Assembly (NCBI RefSeq): GCF_018219455.1
Contig: NZ_CP056122.1
Span: 1,178,001 to 1,242,000, forward strand
Origin: Moritella sp. 5
GTDB lineage: Bacteria > Pseudomonadota > Gammaproteobacteria > Enterobacterales > Moritellaceae
Length of the DNA: 64,000 nucleotides
Direction: 5' to 3'
In this document: positions 17,448 to 28,664 of the stretch, piece by piece
How positions within the stretch are numbered: position 1 is the stretch's first letter
Layout of the letters: each line of letters starts with the position of its first letter
Position numbers and translations under genes: made by a program
The notes under the pieces: model-generated
The model's database searches: none
Told to the model about the DNA's origin: nothing
What the model saw: only the letters and a program-made list of their open reading frames with translations

Positions 17448-19199
17448 ATGGAATTATCAGAAAATCTCACGTTTACCTTAACCATAGCGGGCATTGCCGT
17501 TGTGGCATTACTGACAATCGGTCTCATTATTGCTAAATTGTATGTGCGTTCAACCAAAGAAGTGGCTTTTGTGAGAACGGGAATGGGTGGCGAAAAGATT
17601 GCTAAAGATGGCGGAATGTTGGTATTACCGGTATTGCATGAAACCATTCCTGTCAGTATGAATACTCTACGTATTGAAGTAGAAAAAATTCAAAAAGATG
17701 CTTTGATCACCAAAGACCGTATGCGTGTGGACGTAAAAGCCGACTTCTATTTACGTGTTGCACCGACTAAAGAAGGTATTTCAATGGCGGCGCAAACACT
17801 TGGTCTTAGAACCATGCGCGTGGAAGAATTGAAAAAATTAATGGAATCTAAATTTGTCGATGTTTTACGTGCTGTTGCGGCTGAAATGACGATGACAGAA
17901 ATGCATGAAAAGCGTTCTGATTTTGTGCAAAAAGTGCAGCAGAGTGTGATGAATGATTTAGAAAAAAATGGACTGGAACTTGAGTCGGTATCGTTAACAG
18001 GGTTTGATCAAACAGACCTACAATACTTCAACAAAAATAATGCCTTCGATGCTGAAGGTCGTGCGTTACTTGCTCAGATTATTGAGCGTAAACGTAAAGA
18101 AACCAATGATATTGAGCAAGAGAATAGAATTCTGATTGAGCAACGTAATGTACTTGCAGAGAAACAATCATTAGAAATTGAACAAGAAAAACAGAATGCA
18201 CAATTAAACCAAGAGCAAGTCCTTGAAATGCGTAAAGCAGAGCAACAAGCGACGATTGTTAAGCAGCGAGAGCAAAGAGCACAAGAAGAACGCGAAGCTG
18301 AAATCGCAAAGCAAAGAGCGATTGAAGCTGCTGAAATTGAAAAAGCCAAATTCATTGAAACAGCGGAAATTGAAAAAATAAAAGTATTAGAGCAGTCAAG
18401 AATTCAACAGCAGCGTGACATTGAAGTTGCGATGCAAGAAAAGCAAATTGCAGTCGCGGTTAAGTCTGAAGAAGAATCAGCAGCACGTGCTAAAGCGGCG
18501 GAAGCAGAGAAGAACAAAGTAGAAAAAGAAGAAGCGGTTATTACTGCACGTGAAGTTGCGCAAGCAAACCGTGATAAGCAAATTGAAGTTATCGCGGCAA
18601 CGAAAGAAGCCGAGCGTGAGGCTGTTGGTATTACCGTTCAAGCACATGCAGGAAAGCAAGCGGCGGAAGATAATGCCGAATCAATTTTAATTGAAGCAAA
18701 AGCATCAGCTGATGCGTTAAAACTGAACGCTGAAGCAAACGAGAAAGTGTATGCCGTTGAAGCGGCAGGTAAACGTTCGCGTTATGAAGCGGATAATCTT
18801 TTGAGTACTGAGCAGATAGACCTACAAAAATCATTGGCTATTTTACAAGTACTACCAGAGTTAATTGCCAATGCGGTTAAGCCATTAGAGAATATTGAAG
18901 GCATCAAGATCCTGCAAGGGTATGGTGGTAATAACGGTCACAGCGTTACTGGTGTAGGTTCAAATGATGAGCGTTCATCTGCGCCAAAAAGTCTATCTGA
19001 GCAAGTCACTATGGCGGCATTAAATTATCGTGCTAATGCACCGCTGGTGGATAATATGCTTAAAGAGATTGGACTCGTTGATAAAGAAAATGGTTCGTTG
19101 GAAGATTTACTGACGGGTAATCATAATCTAATCAAACAGTCGGTGACTAAAGCACCAACCAATGATCCGATAAACAAGTCGGACAGTGATATCGGATAA
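17448..19199 (+). CDS. yqiK: Flotillin-like protein YqiK
   Basis: 583 residues. One N-terminal membrane segment (residues 10-30) is followed by an SPFH/Band 7 domain (about 35-200), then a long Ala/Glu/Lys/Gln-rich coiled coil (about 200-440) and a C-terminal flotillin tail with LSTEQIDLQKSLAILQVLPELIANAVKPLENIEGIKIL. This order is that of bacterial flotillins, which oligomerise at the inner membrane. Partner gene yqiJ is directly upstream. The coding sequence ends shortly before a strong bidirectional terminator. Confidence 0.92.
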   Translation: MELSENLTFTLTIAGIAVVALLTIGLIIAKLYVRSTKEVAFVRTGMGGEKIAKDGGMLVLPVLHETIPVSMNTLRIEVEKIQKDALITKDRMRVDVKADFYLRVAPTKEGISMAAQTLGLRTMRVEELKKLMESKFVDVLRAVAAEMTMTEMHEKRSDFVQKVQQSVMNDLEKNGLELESVSLTGFDQTDLQYFNKNNAFDAEGRALLAQIIERKRKETNDIEQENRILIEQRNVLAEKQSLEIEQEKQNAQLNQEQVLEMRKAEQQATIVKQREQRAQEEREAEIAKQRAIEAAEIEKAKFIETAEIEKIKVLEQSRIQQQRDIEVAMQEKQIAVAVKSEEESAARAKAAEAEKNKVEKEEAVITAREVAQANRDKQIEVIAATKEAEREAVGITVQAHAGKQAAEDNAESILIEAKASADALKLNAEANEKVYAVEAAGKRSRYEADNLLSTEQIDLQKSLAILQVLPELIANAVKPLENIEGIKILQGYGGNNGHSVTGVGSNDERSSAPKSLSEQVTMAALNYRANAPLVDNMLKEIGLVDKENGSLEDLLTGNHNLIKQSVTKAPTNDPINKSDSDIG

Positions 19200-19231
19200 T
19201 GGAATACCGAACTTAATTATTGAGTTTCTAT

Positions 19232-19263
19232 ATCCCCTTTATTTCACGATAAAGGGGATTTTT
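19232..19263. terminator. Bidirectional terminator between yqiK and the Mpo1-like gene
   Basis: ATCCCCTTTAT (19232-19242) pairs with ATAAAGGGGAT (19249-19259), 6-base loop, with T residues after it on the + strand. It separates two convergent genes. Confidence 0.8.
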
Positions 19264-19741
19264 AATAGCTAATACCCGCGCGTCGGTAGATAAATCCCAG
19301 TAACCAAGCAGGACCGATTAACAAGAATTGCAGATCTTCAAAGAATGAGGGTTTCGCGCCTTCAATCTTGTGCCCTACAAATTGAAATATCCAAGCAATT
19401 GCAAATAGTACAGCGCTAAATATCCATAACGGTATAGATAAGGTCAGGGTGAGAACATAACACGTAGCTAAGCACGCACAGGTGAACGCTAACATACCCA
19501 ACATGATACGTACTGACAAGGTGTAATAGAAATACAGCGCAGGTAGCATGACCAGTGTTGCCCAATTGATTAAAGTAGATGTTCCCATCCAATCTGCTTT
19601 CGGAATCGACCATAATAAACCAACAATGGTAAAGAATATGACTGGTACCATAACCCAATGAATACGCTTATTGGTTTTGTTCTGATGGCTGACCCCATAT
19701 TCATCAAACCATTGTTGTACTGTTCTCGACTGACGTGACAT
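19262..19741 (-). CDS. Mpo1-like (DUF962) membrane protein
   Basis: 159 residues with four predicted membrane helices. The N-terminal region YGVSHQNKTNKRIHWVMVP carries the conserved His…Asn…His pattern of the Mpo1/YGL010w family. The yeast member is an iron(II) dioxygenase acting on 2-hydroxy fatty acids; whether the bacterial protein does the same is unproven. It is transcribed alone. Confidence 0.82.
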   Translation of the reverse strand: MSRQSRTVQQWFDEYGVSHQNKTNKRIHWVMVPVIFFTIVGLLWSIPKADWMGTSTLINWATLVMLPALYFYYTLSVRIMLGMLAFTCACLATCYVLTLTLSIPLWIFSAVLFAIAWIFQFVGHKIEGAKPSFFEDLQFLLIGPAWLLGFIYRRAGISY

Positions 19742-19910
19742 ATCTTACTTCCTGGCTATGCTATAAATTACACGAGTGATAATGTGTATCGATGAGATGT
19801 TAATAGGCTAGCATGACTCATAAAATGAAAGTGTTATAGAGATATTATTTTGGATATTTAATGTTATTTATGATGTGTTTATATTGAGATGGAACGTATT
19901 TTAAGCAGAG

Positions 19911-19934
19911 CCCAAGTGAGGTAAGGCACTTGGG
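19911..19934. terminator. Hairpin downstream of the PLP-enzyme gene
   Basis: CCCAAGTG (19911-19918) pairs with CACTTGGG (19927-19934), 8-base loop. It lies about 34 bases past the minus-strand aminotransferase stop; the T-tract is poor. Confidence 0.5.
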
Positions 19935-19967
19935 TTTACTGATATTAATTTGAGGCTGTGTTAATGG

Positions 19968-21206
19968 CTATTTAATCAATACTGTTGCTAACACATCAAA
20001 TAGAGCATCAATTTCGCTGGTGGTATTGTAATGCATAAAGCCAATGCGGATCACACCACCTTTATCTAAGATGTCTAGCTGTTTACATAAGCCGATCGCA
20101 TAGAAATGACCGTTCCAAACACACATATTATGTTGACCAAGCAGGCCTGATACATCCTCTGGTGATGTATGGTTAATACGGATAGAGAAGGTTGGGGTAC
20201 GTTCTGCTAATCGCTCCATATCATTAATACCATACAGCGTCACGTTGCTGTATTGTGCTAGCTTAGTAAGAAAGTGTTGGCTTAGTTTTTGTTCATGGAT
20301 TTGGTATAGCTCAAAGCTTTGTACAAGCCTTTCTCGTAGTGGTAGCGCTTCATCACCAGCATGCGCAAGATATTCAACTGCAGCGCTAAATCCAGCTAGC
20401 GCTTCGAAACTTTGCGTGCCGGTTTCAAATCGACCTGGTCCTTGATTTGTCGCGGGCTCTACTTTGTATGGCGATAAGGTATGTAACCACTGTGGCGCAA
20501 TATATGCGATACCTACGTGAGGACCAAAGAACTTATAAGCTGAACAAGCTAGGAAATCACAACCCAATGCTTGCACATCAACAAGCTTGTGTGGCGCGTA
20601 ATGGACCGCATCAATATACACTTTAGCGCCTACTGCATGCGCCGCGTCAATAATTGGCTTCACGTCTACCGATGAGCCTGTGGTGTTCGATGCAAACGTT
20701 AAAGCCACTAATTTAGTTTTGTTAGAAATTAATGAGATTAAATGTTCGCTATCTAACGTGCAATCGACTTCATTAACGCGAGCTTGATGCACTACTGCAC
20801 CTTTGTCATCGGCAGCTTGCTGCCACGTTGATACATTTGAATAATGATCTAGAGCAGTCACAATCACTTCATCACCAGCTTGCCAATCACGGCTAATCGC
20901 ACGGCTTAATTGGAACGTAAGTGACGTCATGTTAGCACCGAATACGATATTATCTGGTGATTCGGTATTAAGTAATGCTTGGCCGCTTAGGCGTGCGTTA
21001 CGCATTACATCAACGGTTTTTTCACTTGAGAAAAAACGACCGCCAAGGTTCGAGTTATATTTACCTAAATAAGCCGTCATTGCATCAAGCACTGATTGTG
21101 GAACTTGTGAGCCACCAGGACCGTCAAAAAAGTACACTGACTCGCCATTTACTTGCTGTTGTAAAGCTGGGAAAGCTTGGCGGATTGACTCAATACATAA
21201 GTTCAT
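19968..21206 (-). CDS. Cysteine-desulfurase-like aminotransferase class V, VC1184 type
   Basis: 412 residues, PLP-dependent fold type I. The Schiff-base lysine is in ACSAYKFFGPH and an upstream DAVHYAPHK region supplies the cofactor-binding Asp/His. Family members are named cysteine desulfurase-like VC1184 subfamily, but there is no evident mobile cysteine loop of an IscS, so the true substrate is open. It is followed upstream, on the same strand after about 105 bases, by a 2-oxoglutarate/iron dioxygenase gene, suggesting that the two act in one amino-acid modifying or degrading step. Confidence 0.85.
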   Translation of the reverse strand: MNLCIESIRQAFPALQQQVNGESVYFFDGPGGSQVPQSVLDAMTAYLGKYNSNLGGRFFSSEKTVDVMRNARLSGQALLNTESPDNIVFGANMTSLTFQLSRAISRDWQAGDEVIVTALDHYSNVSTWQQAADDKGAVVHQARVNEVDCTLDSEHLISLISNKTKLVALTFASNTTGSSVDVKPIIDAAHAVGAKVYIDAVHYAPHKLVDVQALGCDFLACSAYKFFGPHVGIAYIAPQWLHTLSPYKVEPATNQGPGRFETGTQSFEALAGFSAAVEYLAHAGDEALPLRERLVQSFELYQIHEQKLSQHFLTKLAQYSNVTLYGINDMERLAERTPTFSIRINHTSPEDVSGLLGQHNMCVWNGHFYAIGLCKQLDILDKGGVIRIGFMHYNTTSEIDALFDVLATVLIK

Positions 21207-21312
21207 AGGTTATTCCTTTAATAAATTTTTTGTTACTTCTGCATCTTCAATTTATGCAAAGAGTAATCTTGTTTTCTGAGTGTGAGTGATGTTTTGGTTG
21301 CTGGTTTATAGA

Positions 21313-21945
21313 TCAAGCAGTGAAAACAAATACGTCGCGTAGTCCGGTTTCATCTTGTTGATCTGGCAGTGTTTCTGTTACGTAGTGGTAATAGCGACGA
21401 TCATTAAAAATGATAAATTGGTTTTCTTCTAACGTGGTGCTCATATGTGGATGTTGGTCAACTGGCGATGAAAATATCTGCGTGAATGCACCAGCGATGT
21501 TGTCTCTTTTTACACAGAAAATACCAACAAAATCAAAACCGTCTTGATGGATACCTTCGGGTGCTGGTGACCCTGACTTATCTTGTGAACAAACGACACG
21601 GATCTGGTGAACGCCAATCGGTTGTTTTGTGGTATCGACGTTTGTTCGTTCAAGAAATGCATTTAATAAATTTTGAAAATCAGGATGCTGATCAAGCGCT
21701 GGTGAGATGTTTTCGAACTTGCGCTCAACATTACCGATAAGACGGTTTACATCTGACGACTGCATGAAGGTACTTGAGTTTAACTTTTCGAATTGTGTAT
21801 CAGTCTTCTGGTATTGAGAGAATGCACGGAATCGACAGTTACTTTCGAGGTAAGGATCTGCACCTAAATCATTAAAGAAATGACCTAAGTTTTGAGCGCA
21901 AGTTGAGGGTGCTTGAAATGCTTCAATAAGAAATGATCCGTTCAT
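21313..21945 (-). CDS. 2-oxoglutarate/Fe(II)-dependent dioxygenase (2OG-Fe_Oxy_2 family)
   Basis: 210 residues. IHQDGFDFVGIF supplies the HxD pair of the iron site, and the distal His and 2-oxoglutarate-binding residue are likely in NDRRYYHYVTE. The family includes bacterial free-amino-acid hydroxylases such as L-isoleucine 4-hydroxylase, so hydroxylation of a free amino acid is the best guess. The gene precedes the VC1184-type PLP enzyme on the same strand. Confidence 0.78.
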   Translation of the reverse strand: MNGSFLIEAFQAPSTCAQNLGHFFNDLGADPYLESNCRFRAFSQYQKTDTQFEKLNSSTFMQSSDVNRLIGNVERKFENISPALDQHPDFQNLLNAFLERTNVDTTKQPIGVHQIRVVCSQDKSGSPAPEGIHQDGFDFVGIFCVKRDNIAGAFTQIFSSPVDQHPHMSTTLEENQFIIFNDRRYYHYVTETLPDQQDETGLRDVFVFTA

Positions 21946-22292
21946 CGTGTAAATCCTTGGTTAACCAAATGTAAAAGTAATGCTGATTATCCGTGTAAAT
22001 GGAATAGTTACAAGATGGCGGACTAACTTCAAAAGGATGTTTTATAAAAGGCTACCTGGGTGCTTCGCATTGAAACTATAGTGTTGTTTTTGCATTTCGT
22101 TTTGAATTTATATTTTGCATTTTGTGGGTTTTGCGATATTCAGTTTATTGATATCAAAACTAAAATGATAACAAGCGCACAAAAAAGCCCAAGCAATTTG
22201 TTACTATTTCTAGTTAACATGTTACTTGGGCTTCTTATTATCTACAGCGTGCTTAACTATTGACGGTATTATTAACTATCAACAGCTGTAAA
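21946..22292. other. Intergenic region with purB terminator
   Basis: 347 bases between the dioxygenase start and the purB stop. It contains the purB terminator at 22181-22233. A 67-codon + strand reading frame across it looks hydrophobic but overlaps the terminator and has no ribosome site. I see nothing else. Confidence 0.5.
22181..22233 (-). terminator. Terminator of the mnmA–hflD–purB transcript
   Basis: CTTGGGCTT (22225-22233) and AAGCCCAAG (22185-22193) form a 9-bp stem with a 31-base loop. On the minus strand the second arm runs into six T (22186-22181). Confidence 0.65.
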
Positions 22293-23663
<1,371 letters not shown>

Positions 23664-23684
23664 TTACTCCTGGGTGTGTTTAGG

Positions 23685-24308
23685 TTAAATTCGAGCTAAT
23701 TGTTGCTTAGCTTGCTCTACCATGTGTTTACGATTGAAAACTACTTGGCGACGTTTACCGCCTGTTTGTCGCCATAACACTGCTGAGCGAATACCGGCGA
23801 ATAATACTGCACGGATCTTATCTCTCACCAATGTTTGTTGTAGGAAACTTGAGGTTCCTGCAATTTGGATTTTGGTGCCAAGTGGACTGATTAAGTCCAC
23901 ATAAATTGACGCCATGTTACTTAAAATTTGTGCATCCGTTAGCTCATAGTGATGAGTTTGACGTTTCACTTGTGAGATACGCTCACCTAACATACCAAGA
24001 ATGTCATTGCGTTTAGCAAGTTTACGCTCTAACGCAACAAGACCAATCATGTAGCGTGTTAATGCGCTATCTGGCCCTGTAGATGTATTACTTAACTGTG
24101 CCACGAGGGTCTTATAACCGAGTTCTAGGTTTGCGTATTCGCCATAAACCTCGATAGTTTGGCTTGGATCCGTTACGATCACACAGCGTAAAGTATTACT
24201 TAATTGTGTATCATCACAATTGCCAGTTGTTGCAAGTTGGTGTACAAGTGCAGCAGCCTGACAAACGCCAGCAAAGGCTATATTTGATTCTTGGAAGTTA
24301 GTTGACAC
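23685..24308 (-). CDS. hflD: High frequency lysogenization protein HflD homologue
   Basis: 207 residues, mostly helical, close to the E. coli length of 213. Membrane-peripheral protein that in E. coli binds lambda CII; its native role is unclear. Identification relies on the FAGVCQAAALVHQLA start region and its place between mnmA (2-base gap) and purB. Confidence 0.93.
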   Translation of the reverse strand: MSTNFQESNIAFAGVCQAAALVHQLATTGNCDDTQLSNTLRCVIVTDPSQTIEVYGEYANLELGYKTLVAQLSNTSTGPDSALTRYMIGLVALERKLAKRNDILGMLGERISQVKRQTHHYELTDAQILSNMASIYVDLISPLGTKIQIAGTSSFLQQTLVRDKIRAVLFAGIRSAVLWRQTGGKRRQVVFNRKHMVEQAKQQLARI

Positions 24309-24310
24309 TG

Positions 24311-25450
24311 TTAGCCCCTAATTTGAACATCAATAATTGCGCCACCTAGGCAAACGTCATCAAGGTAAAATACCGCTGATTGACCTGGGGTAACCGCAAG
24401 TTCAGGTTTATCAAAAGTTACTTCAATTTGATCTTCGCCGATTGGAGTAACTAAGCAAGGTACATCCGTCTGGCGATAGCGCGTTTTTACAGTGCAACGT
24501 AATGGCTGTGTTAATGGTTCACGACTAACCCAATGGAGTTGCGATGCCATTAAACCTGTCGAGAATAAACGTGGGTGGTTGTGACCTTGTGCCACAAGCA
24601 ATACGTTACGCTCCATATCTTTATCAACGACATACCAAGGTTCTTGGCTGTTGTTGTTTTTCATACCGCCGATATGCAGGCCTTTACGTTGACCCAGTGT
24701 GTGATACATCAGACCTTGGTGTTCACCAATTTCTTCGCCATCAACACTTTCAATTTTACCTGGCTGTGCAGGTAGATATTTGCTTAAAAATTCAGTGAAT
24801 TTACGCTCACCAATAAAGCAGATACCAGTACTGTCTTTTTTGTTTGCTGTTATCAGGTCTTGTTCTTCAGCTATTCGACGTACTTCTGGTTTTTCTAATT
24901 CACCCACAGGGAACAATGAACGTGAAACCTGTATATGATCTAACGTGTATAAGAAATAGCTTTGGTCTTTATTGCTGTCCAAGCCACGTAACATTTCAAA
25001 GGTGCCATCGGCTTTTTGACGACGGCTAACGTAGTGACCCATGGCAATATAGTCAGCAGAAAGTACTTCTGATGCAAACTGCAGGAATGCTTTAAATTTG
25101 ATTTCTTTGTTACAAAGAATATCTGGGTTTGGTGTACGACCAGCTTTGTATTCAGCTAAGAAGTATTCAAATACGTTATCCCAGTATTCAGCAGAGAAAT
25201 TAATAGCGTGTAACTCGATACCTAATTTATCACATACTGCTTGTGCGTCTGCTAGGTCCTCAGCAGCGGCACAATATTCATCATTATCGTCATCTTCCCA
25301 GTTCTTCATGAACAGGCCTTCTACTTGATAACCTTGCTGTTGTAACAGGTAAGCAGAAACAGATGAGTCAACACCGCCGGACATGCCAACGATTACTTTT
25401 TTAGTACTGTTTAACGCTTTAGTACTGGCGTCGATTGTATTATTTGTCAT
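24311..25450 (-). CDS. mnmA: tRNA-specific 2-thiouridylase
   Basis: 379 residues. It places sulfur on uridine 34 of Lys, Glu and Gln tRNAs. The ATP-pyrophosphatase P-loop [10 protein letters not shown] starts near residue 22, the first catalytic cysteine is in [10 protein letters not shown], and the persulfide-receiving cysteine is in [10 protein letters not shown]. First gene of the mnmA-hflD-purB cluster. The nudJ gene that precedes mnmA in E. coli is absent here. Confidence 0.97.
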   Translation of the reverse strand: MTNNTIDASTKALNSTKKVIVGMSGGVDSSVSAYLLQQQGYQVEGLFMKNWEDDDNDEYCAAAEDLADAQAVCDKLGIELHAINFSAEYWDNVFEYFLAEYKAGRTPNPDILCNKEIKFKAFLQFASEVLSADYIAMGHYVSRRQKADGTFEMLRGLDSNKDQSYFLYTLDHIQVSRSLFPVGELEKPEVRRIAEEQDLITANKKDSTGICFIGERKFTEFLSKYLPAQPGKIESVDGEEIGEHQGLMYHTLGQRKGLHIGGMKNNNSQEPWYVVDKDMERNVLLVAQGHNHPRLFSTGLMASQLHWVSREPLTQPLRCTVKTRYRQTDVPCLVTPIGEDQIEVTFDKPELAVTPGQSAVFYLDDVCLGGAIIDVQIRG

Positions 25451-25558
25451 AGGACCTTTTAATTACTCTTGTAGTAATGCAAATAAAGTTAAAGGCTTTT
25501 TTGCTAATGTATTAAATATATAACTGAAATAGGTGTTCTGGCCACAGTTAGTTACTGT

Positions 25559-25574
25559 TCTTAGGATCCTAAGA
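25559..25574. promoter_or_regulatory. 16-bp perfect palindrome upstream of mnmA
   Basis: TCTTAGGATCCTAAGA is perfectly self-complementary with no spacer. It lies between rluE and mnmA, about 110 bases before the mnmA start. It may be an operator or a chance palindrome; no regulator is assigned. Confidence 0.3.
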
Positions 25575-25626
25575 TCCAATCGCGCGAATTTTACCATGAA
25601 GGCTAGCGCAAAAACAGACTTTGGTA

Positions 25627-26334
25627 CTAATTCATCATGTTAATACTGCTTTCAACTAGTTCACCTGGTTGGATGTTATCCAACGTCCAAGGACCAATGC
25701 TATAGCGGATCAAACGCAGGGTAGGGTGCCCAATGTGTGCAGTCATACGACGAACTTGACGGTTACGTCCTTCGATAATTGTAATAGATAACCAAGTGGT
25801 TGGAATATTTTGGCGTTCACGAATTGGCGGTACACGTGGCCATATATTAGGCTCTGTCATTATTTCAACTTTAGCTGGCAGTGTTGATCCATCTTTTAAT
25901 ACCACGCCGTAACGTAAATCGTTCAGTTTTTCTGGACTTGGTTCACCTTCAACTTGGACCCAATAGGTCTTTTCTGTTTTTTCTCCAGGTTGAGTTAGCT
26001 TTGCTTGGAGGCGACCATTGTTGGTTAACAATAGTAACCCTTCGCTGTCGCGATCTAGGCGACCAGCTGCATAAATATCCGGCACCTTGATATAGTCTTT
26101 TAAGGTTTCACGGTTATCAGCATCAGTAAACTGGGTCAATACCATGTAAGGTTTATTGAATACATAGACTTGGGTTGGACCAGCTTCTTTTGGTTTAGTA
26201 TGTTGTGGGCGATTGCTTTTACCACGTGGTTTTACCGTATTAGAGTAGCTGATTTGGCTCTTTTTAGCCTGTTCAGATGGGCCTTTCTTTCTACCTAGAG
26301 TTAGTTTTGGTTTTGCTGGTGCTGGTTTTGACAT
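25627..26334 (-). CDS. rluE: 23S rRNA pseudouridine synthase E
   Basis: 235 residues. RsuA-family pseudouridine synthase that modifies U2457 of 23S rRNA in E. coli. The catalytic motif is [18 protein letters not shown] with the conserved Asp. A basic, low-complexity N-terminal extension of about 50 residues (Lys/Pro/Ser rich) is longer than in E. coli and probably binds RNA or is disordered. Its place near mnmA supports RluE over RluF/RsuA. Confidence 0.9.
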   Translation of the reverse strand: MSKPAPAKPKLTLGRKKGPSEQAKKSQISYSNTVKPRGKSNRPQHTKPKEAGPTQVYVFNKPYMVLTQFTDADNRETLKDYIKVPDIYAAGRLDRDSEGLLLLTNNGRLQAKLTQPGEKTEKTYWVQVEGEPSPEKLNDLRYGVVLKDGSTLPAKVEIMTEPNIWPRVPPIRERQNIPTTWLSITIIEGRNRQVRRMTAHIGHPTLRLIRYSIGPWTLDNIQPGELVESSINMMN

Positions 26335-26515
26335 GGTATCGCTAATAATTAAAATGCTTATGAGGCAATTGTAGCAAATTTTGAAGAGCTATTTATAAGG
26401 TAATTTAATTTAGATAAATTTAATAAAGGGTAATTTAATTAGCTGCTAAAATACATTGGTATGAAAGCGACTATTGTTAGGTGTTTTTGTTAGGTACAGC
26501 TTACAGTAAATCAGT

Positions 26516-28393
26516 TTAGGGTGCATAAAACTCTGGGGGTAATAGTGGTTTTAGCCTGTCAGAGAGATACATAGCTCCTTGTTTTGTTATATGTACTTCA
26601 TCATAGTAAAATGGCAGGCCAGTTTTATCGACGACATTACATTTTTTAACTGGGCAGAATGCGTAAGTCATATTAATAAATTGATAACCTGAATTCTGAT
26701 TTTTACGGAAGAAATCATTATTTTTAATATTCGTTTCAGGCAGTGATTTGAACACGACTTCGCTTACATCTTGATCATCTTTAAAGGCGTTAACCATTAT
26801 AATAGGCAGTGGTTTGTGCATACCTTTATTACCGATAATGTATATTTTTACTTGTGGATTTTTTTGTTTTATCTGTTTAATTGCGTCGAGATTATAGTCT
26901 AAAGACCAATTACGCCAATTCATCGCAAGAAAAATAAAGTCAGTATTGATTAAGCGAGAGTCAGCTGTTATTTCTCTGATTTTTGCAGCACATTTAAGTA
27001 ACTTTTTTTCGCCGATATTTTCAGAAAGGTTAATCTTATCGTAGAGCGCATTTAATGGCTCTGGAAGGTGGTAAAAAACGCCACATTTGGCTGATATTTT
27101 TTGAGCCATAAAATTAATTCGGTCATTATTAATGACACTTACTTTCTCATTGATGACATTAACAAAATCTGCTGATTGAGAATCACCGATAAACATAACA
27201 TTTAATTTATTGTTATCAATTTTGTTATTTTTTAATGTGTTCATCATTTGCCAAGTATAAAGCTCACCTTTATCTGATTGGTCTAAATTGGCTGCAATAA
27301 TTTGTTTCGGCATACCGGATATTTGATATAACAGAAAGGGGGTCGATTTATAAAAAACGACAAAAGCCAAGGTTGTAATTAGTGTAAAAACAAGTGTTTT
27401 TTTTCGGTTTTCAAACTGATTTTGTTCAATAAGATAATAGCTAAGTGCACCAAAAACCACAGACAATACGATGCCAATTGGCACCCAGTTATCTAATTGG
27501 TAATACACGCCATAGACCGCAATAGGCCAATGCCAGAGATAGATTGAGTATGACCATGTCCCGAGTGTTTGAAATAATCTGTTATTAGTAAATATACTGG
27601 TCTCTCGGTTACTCAGTAGAATGAGATAGGTACCAAATACAGGCACACAAGCCACGTAGCCCGGCCAAGGCGTCATTTTAGACGTGAGCGTAAATGATAA
27701 TATTATTAAGGTAATACCAATGATTTCGAGTAATCTTTTTTGATTCTTGTGTAGTTTTATCGGGTAGAAATAAGCGACACCGCCTAACAACATTTCCCAA
27801 GCACGGGTTGGGAGAGAATAATAAGCGAATGTAGGCCATCTCTCTGTTGCTACAACGCAAAAGATGTACCCTAGGATAGTGGCTACGATTAACAGGCGTT
27901 TTAAATTTTCGAGAGATAAATAGCGTTTTAAAAACAGCAGTATAATGGGATATATAATATAGAACTGCCATTCTACGGATAATGACCAGGTATGTAGCAA
28001 CCATTTTTCATAGGCGCTCGCATCAAAGTAACCAGATTCATAAAAATAAGTAATGTTTGATAGAAAAGTGATGCTGCTAGCGACATGCTTACCTAAGGTT
28101 AGATAGTCGAATGGCGGTAATATAAACCAAGTAACAAATAATAATATGAAGCAAAGAGCAGCGAGCGGGGGAATTATTCTATTTGCTCTGCATAAATAAA
28201 AGTCAGCTAAATTTAATGAATCCGTGTTTAATCCTTTAAAGATAATACCAGTCATTAAAAAACCAGAAATGACAAAGAAAATATCGACACCAGCAAAACC
28301 ACCGGGCGCGATGCTCGGATTAAAATGGAACAATACGACAGCAATAAGTGCGATTGCTCTTAACCCATTTATATCGTTTCTAAATTTTACCAT
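26516..28393 (-). CDS. Membrane acyltransferase with C-terminal SGNH domain (OafA/YrhL type)
   Basis: 625 residues from the ATG at 28393. That start is chosen because GAAGG lies 7 bases upstream and the family N-terminus (F-R-x-D-I-x-G-L-R-A) begins right after it; an in-frame extension to 28474 is unsupported. Residues 1-370 hold about ten membrane helices of the acyltransferase-3 family, and the C-terminal part is a periplasmic SGNH hydrolase-like domain with FIGDSQSADF and a terminal DEVHIT (Asp-x-x-His). Such enzymes O-acetylate surface polysaccharides. It sits between rluE and icd, which are neighbours in relatives, so it looks like an insertion. Its local AT content seems higher than that of its neighbours. 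Confidence 0.9.
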   Translation of the reverse strand: MVKFRNDINGLRAIALIAVVLFHFNPSIAPGGFAGVDIFFVISGFLMTGIIFKGLNTDSLNLADFYLCRANRIIPPLAALCFILLFVTWFILPPFDYLTLGKHVASSITFLSNITYFYESGYFDASAYEKWLLHTWSLSVEWQFYIIYPIILLFLKRYLSLENLKRLLIVATILGYIFCVVATERWPTFAYYSLPTRAWEMLLGGVAYFYPIKLHKNQKRLLEIIGITLIILSFTLTSKMTPWPGYVACVPVFGTYLILLSNRETSIFTNNRLFQTLGTWSYSIYLWHWPIAVYGVYYQLDNWVPIGIVLSVVFGALSYYLIEQNQFENRKKTLVFTLITTLAFVVFYKSTPFLLYQISGMPKQIIAANLDQSDKGELYTWQMMNTLKNNKIDNNKLNVMFIGDSQSADFVNVINEKVSVINNDRINFMAQKISAKCGVFYHLPEPLNALYDKINLSENIGEKKLLKCAAKIREITADSRLINTDFIFLAMNWRNWSLDYNLDAIKQIKQKNPQVKIYIIGNKGMHKPLPIIMVNAFKDDQDVSEVVFKSLPETNIKNNDFFRKNQNSGYQFINMTYAFCPVKKCNVVDKTGLPFYYDEVHITKQGAMYLSDRLKPLLPPEFYAP

Positions 28394-28602
28394 GTATACC
28401 TTCAGACGTAATTGTCGTGATCTTTGCTTCCAATGTATCGCAACATTCGATTCTACGTCATTGTCACCTTTCATATACTATTTTAAATCACGGTTTCCAA
28501 AAAGAAAGCTTTAGCTACAAGAGACATCAAAATTATGATGAGAGATAGGAGTAAGAGATACGCGATATATTAATTGAATGTGGCGAGTGTCTTTAGAATA
28601 TA

Positions 28603-28642
28603 AAAATTAAAAAGCCCGCAACAGATTAATCTATTACGGGCT
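28603..28642 (-). terminator. Terminator of icd
   Basis: 28613-28627 pairs with 28628-28642 as a nearly perfect 15-bp inverted repeat with two mismatches (outer AGCCCG/CGGGCT). On the minus strand a T-rich tract follows. It ends the icd transcript. Confidence 0.7.
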
Positions 28643-28664
28643 GAATATACGTAGCTGTTATTAT

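Noticed and set aside
22060-22263. 67-codon hydrophobic reading frame on the + strand
   Set aside because: No ribosome site, it crosses the purB terminator, and it resembles no protein I know.
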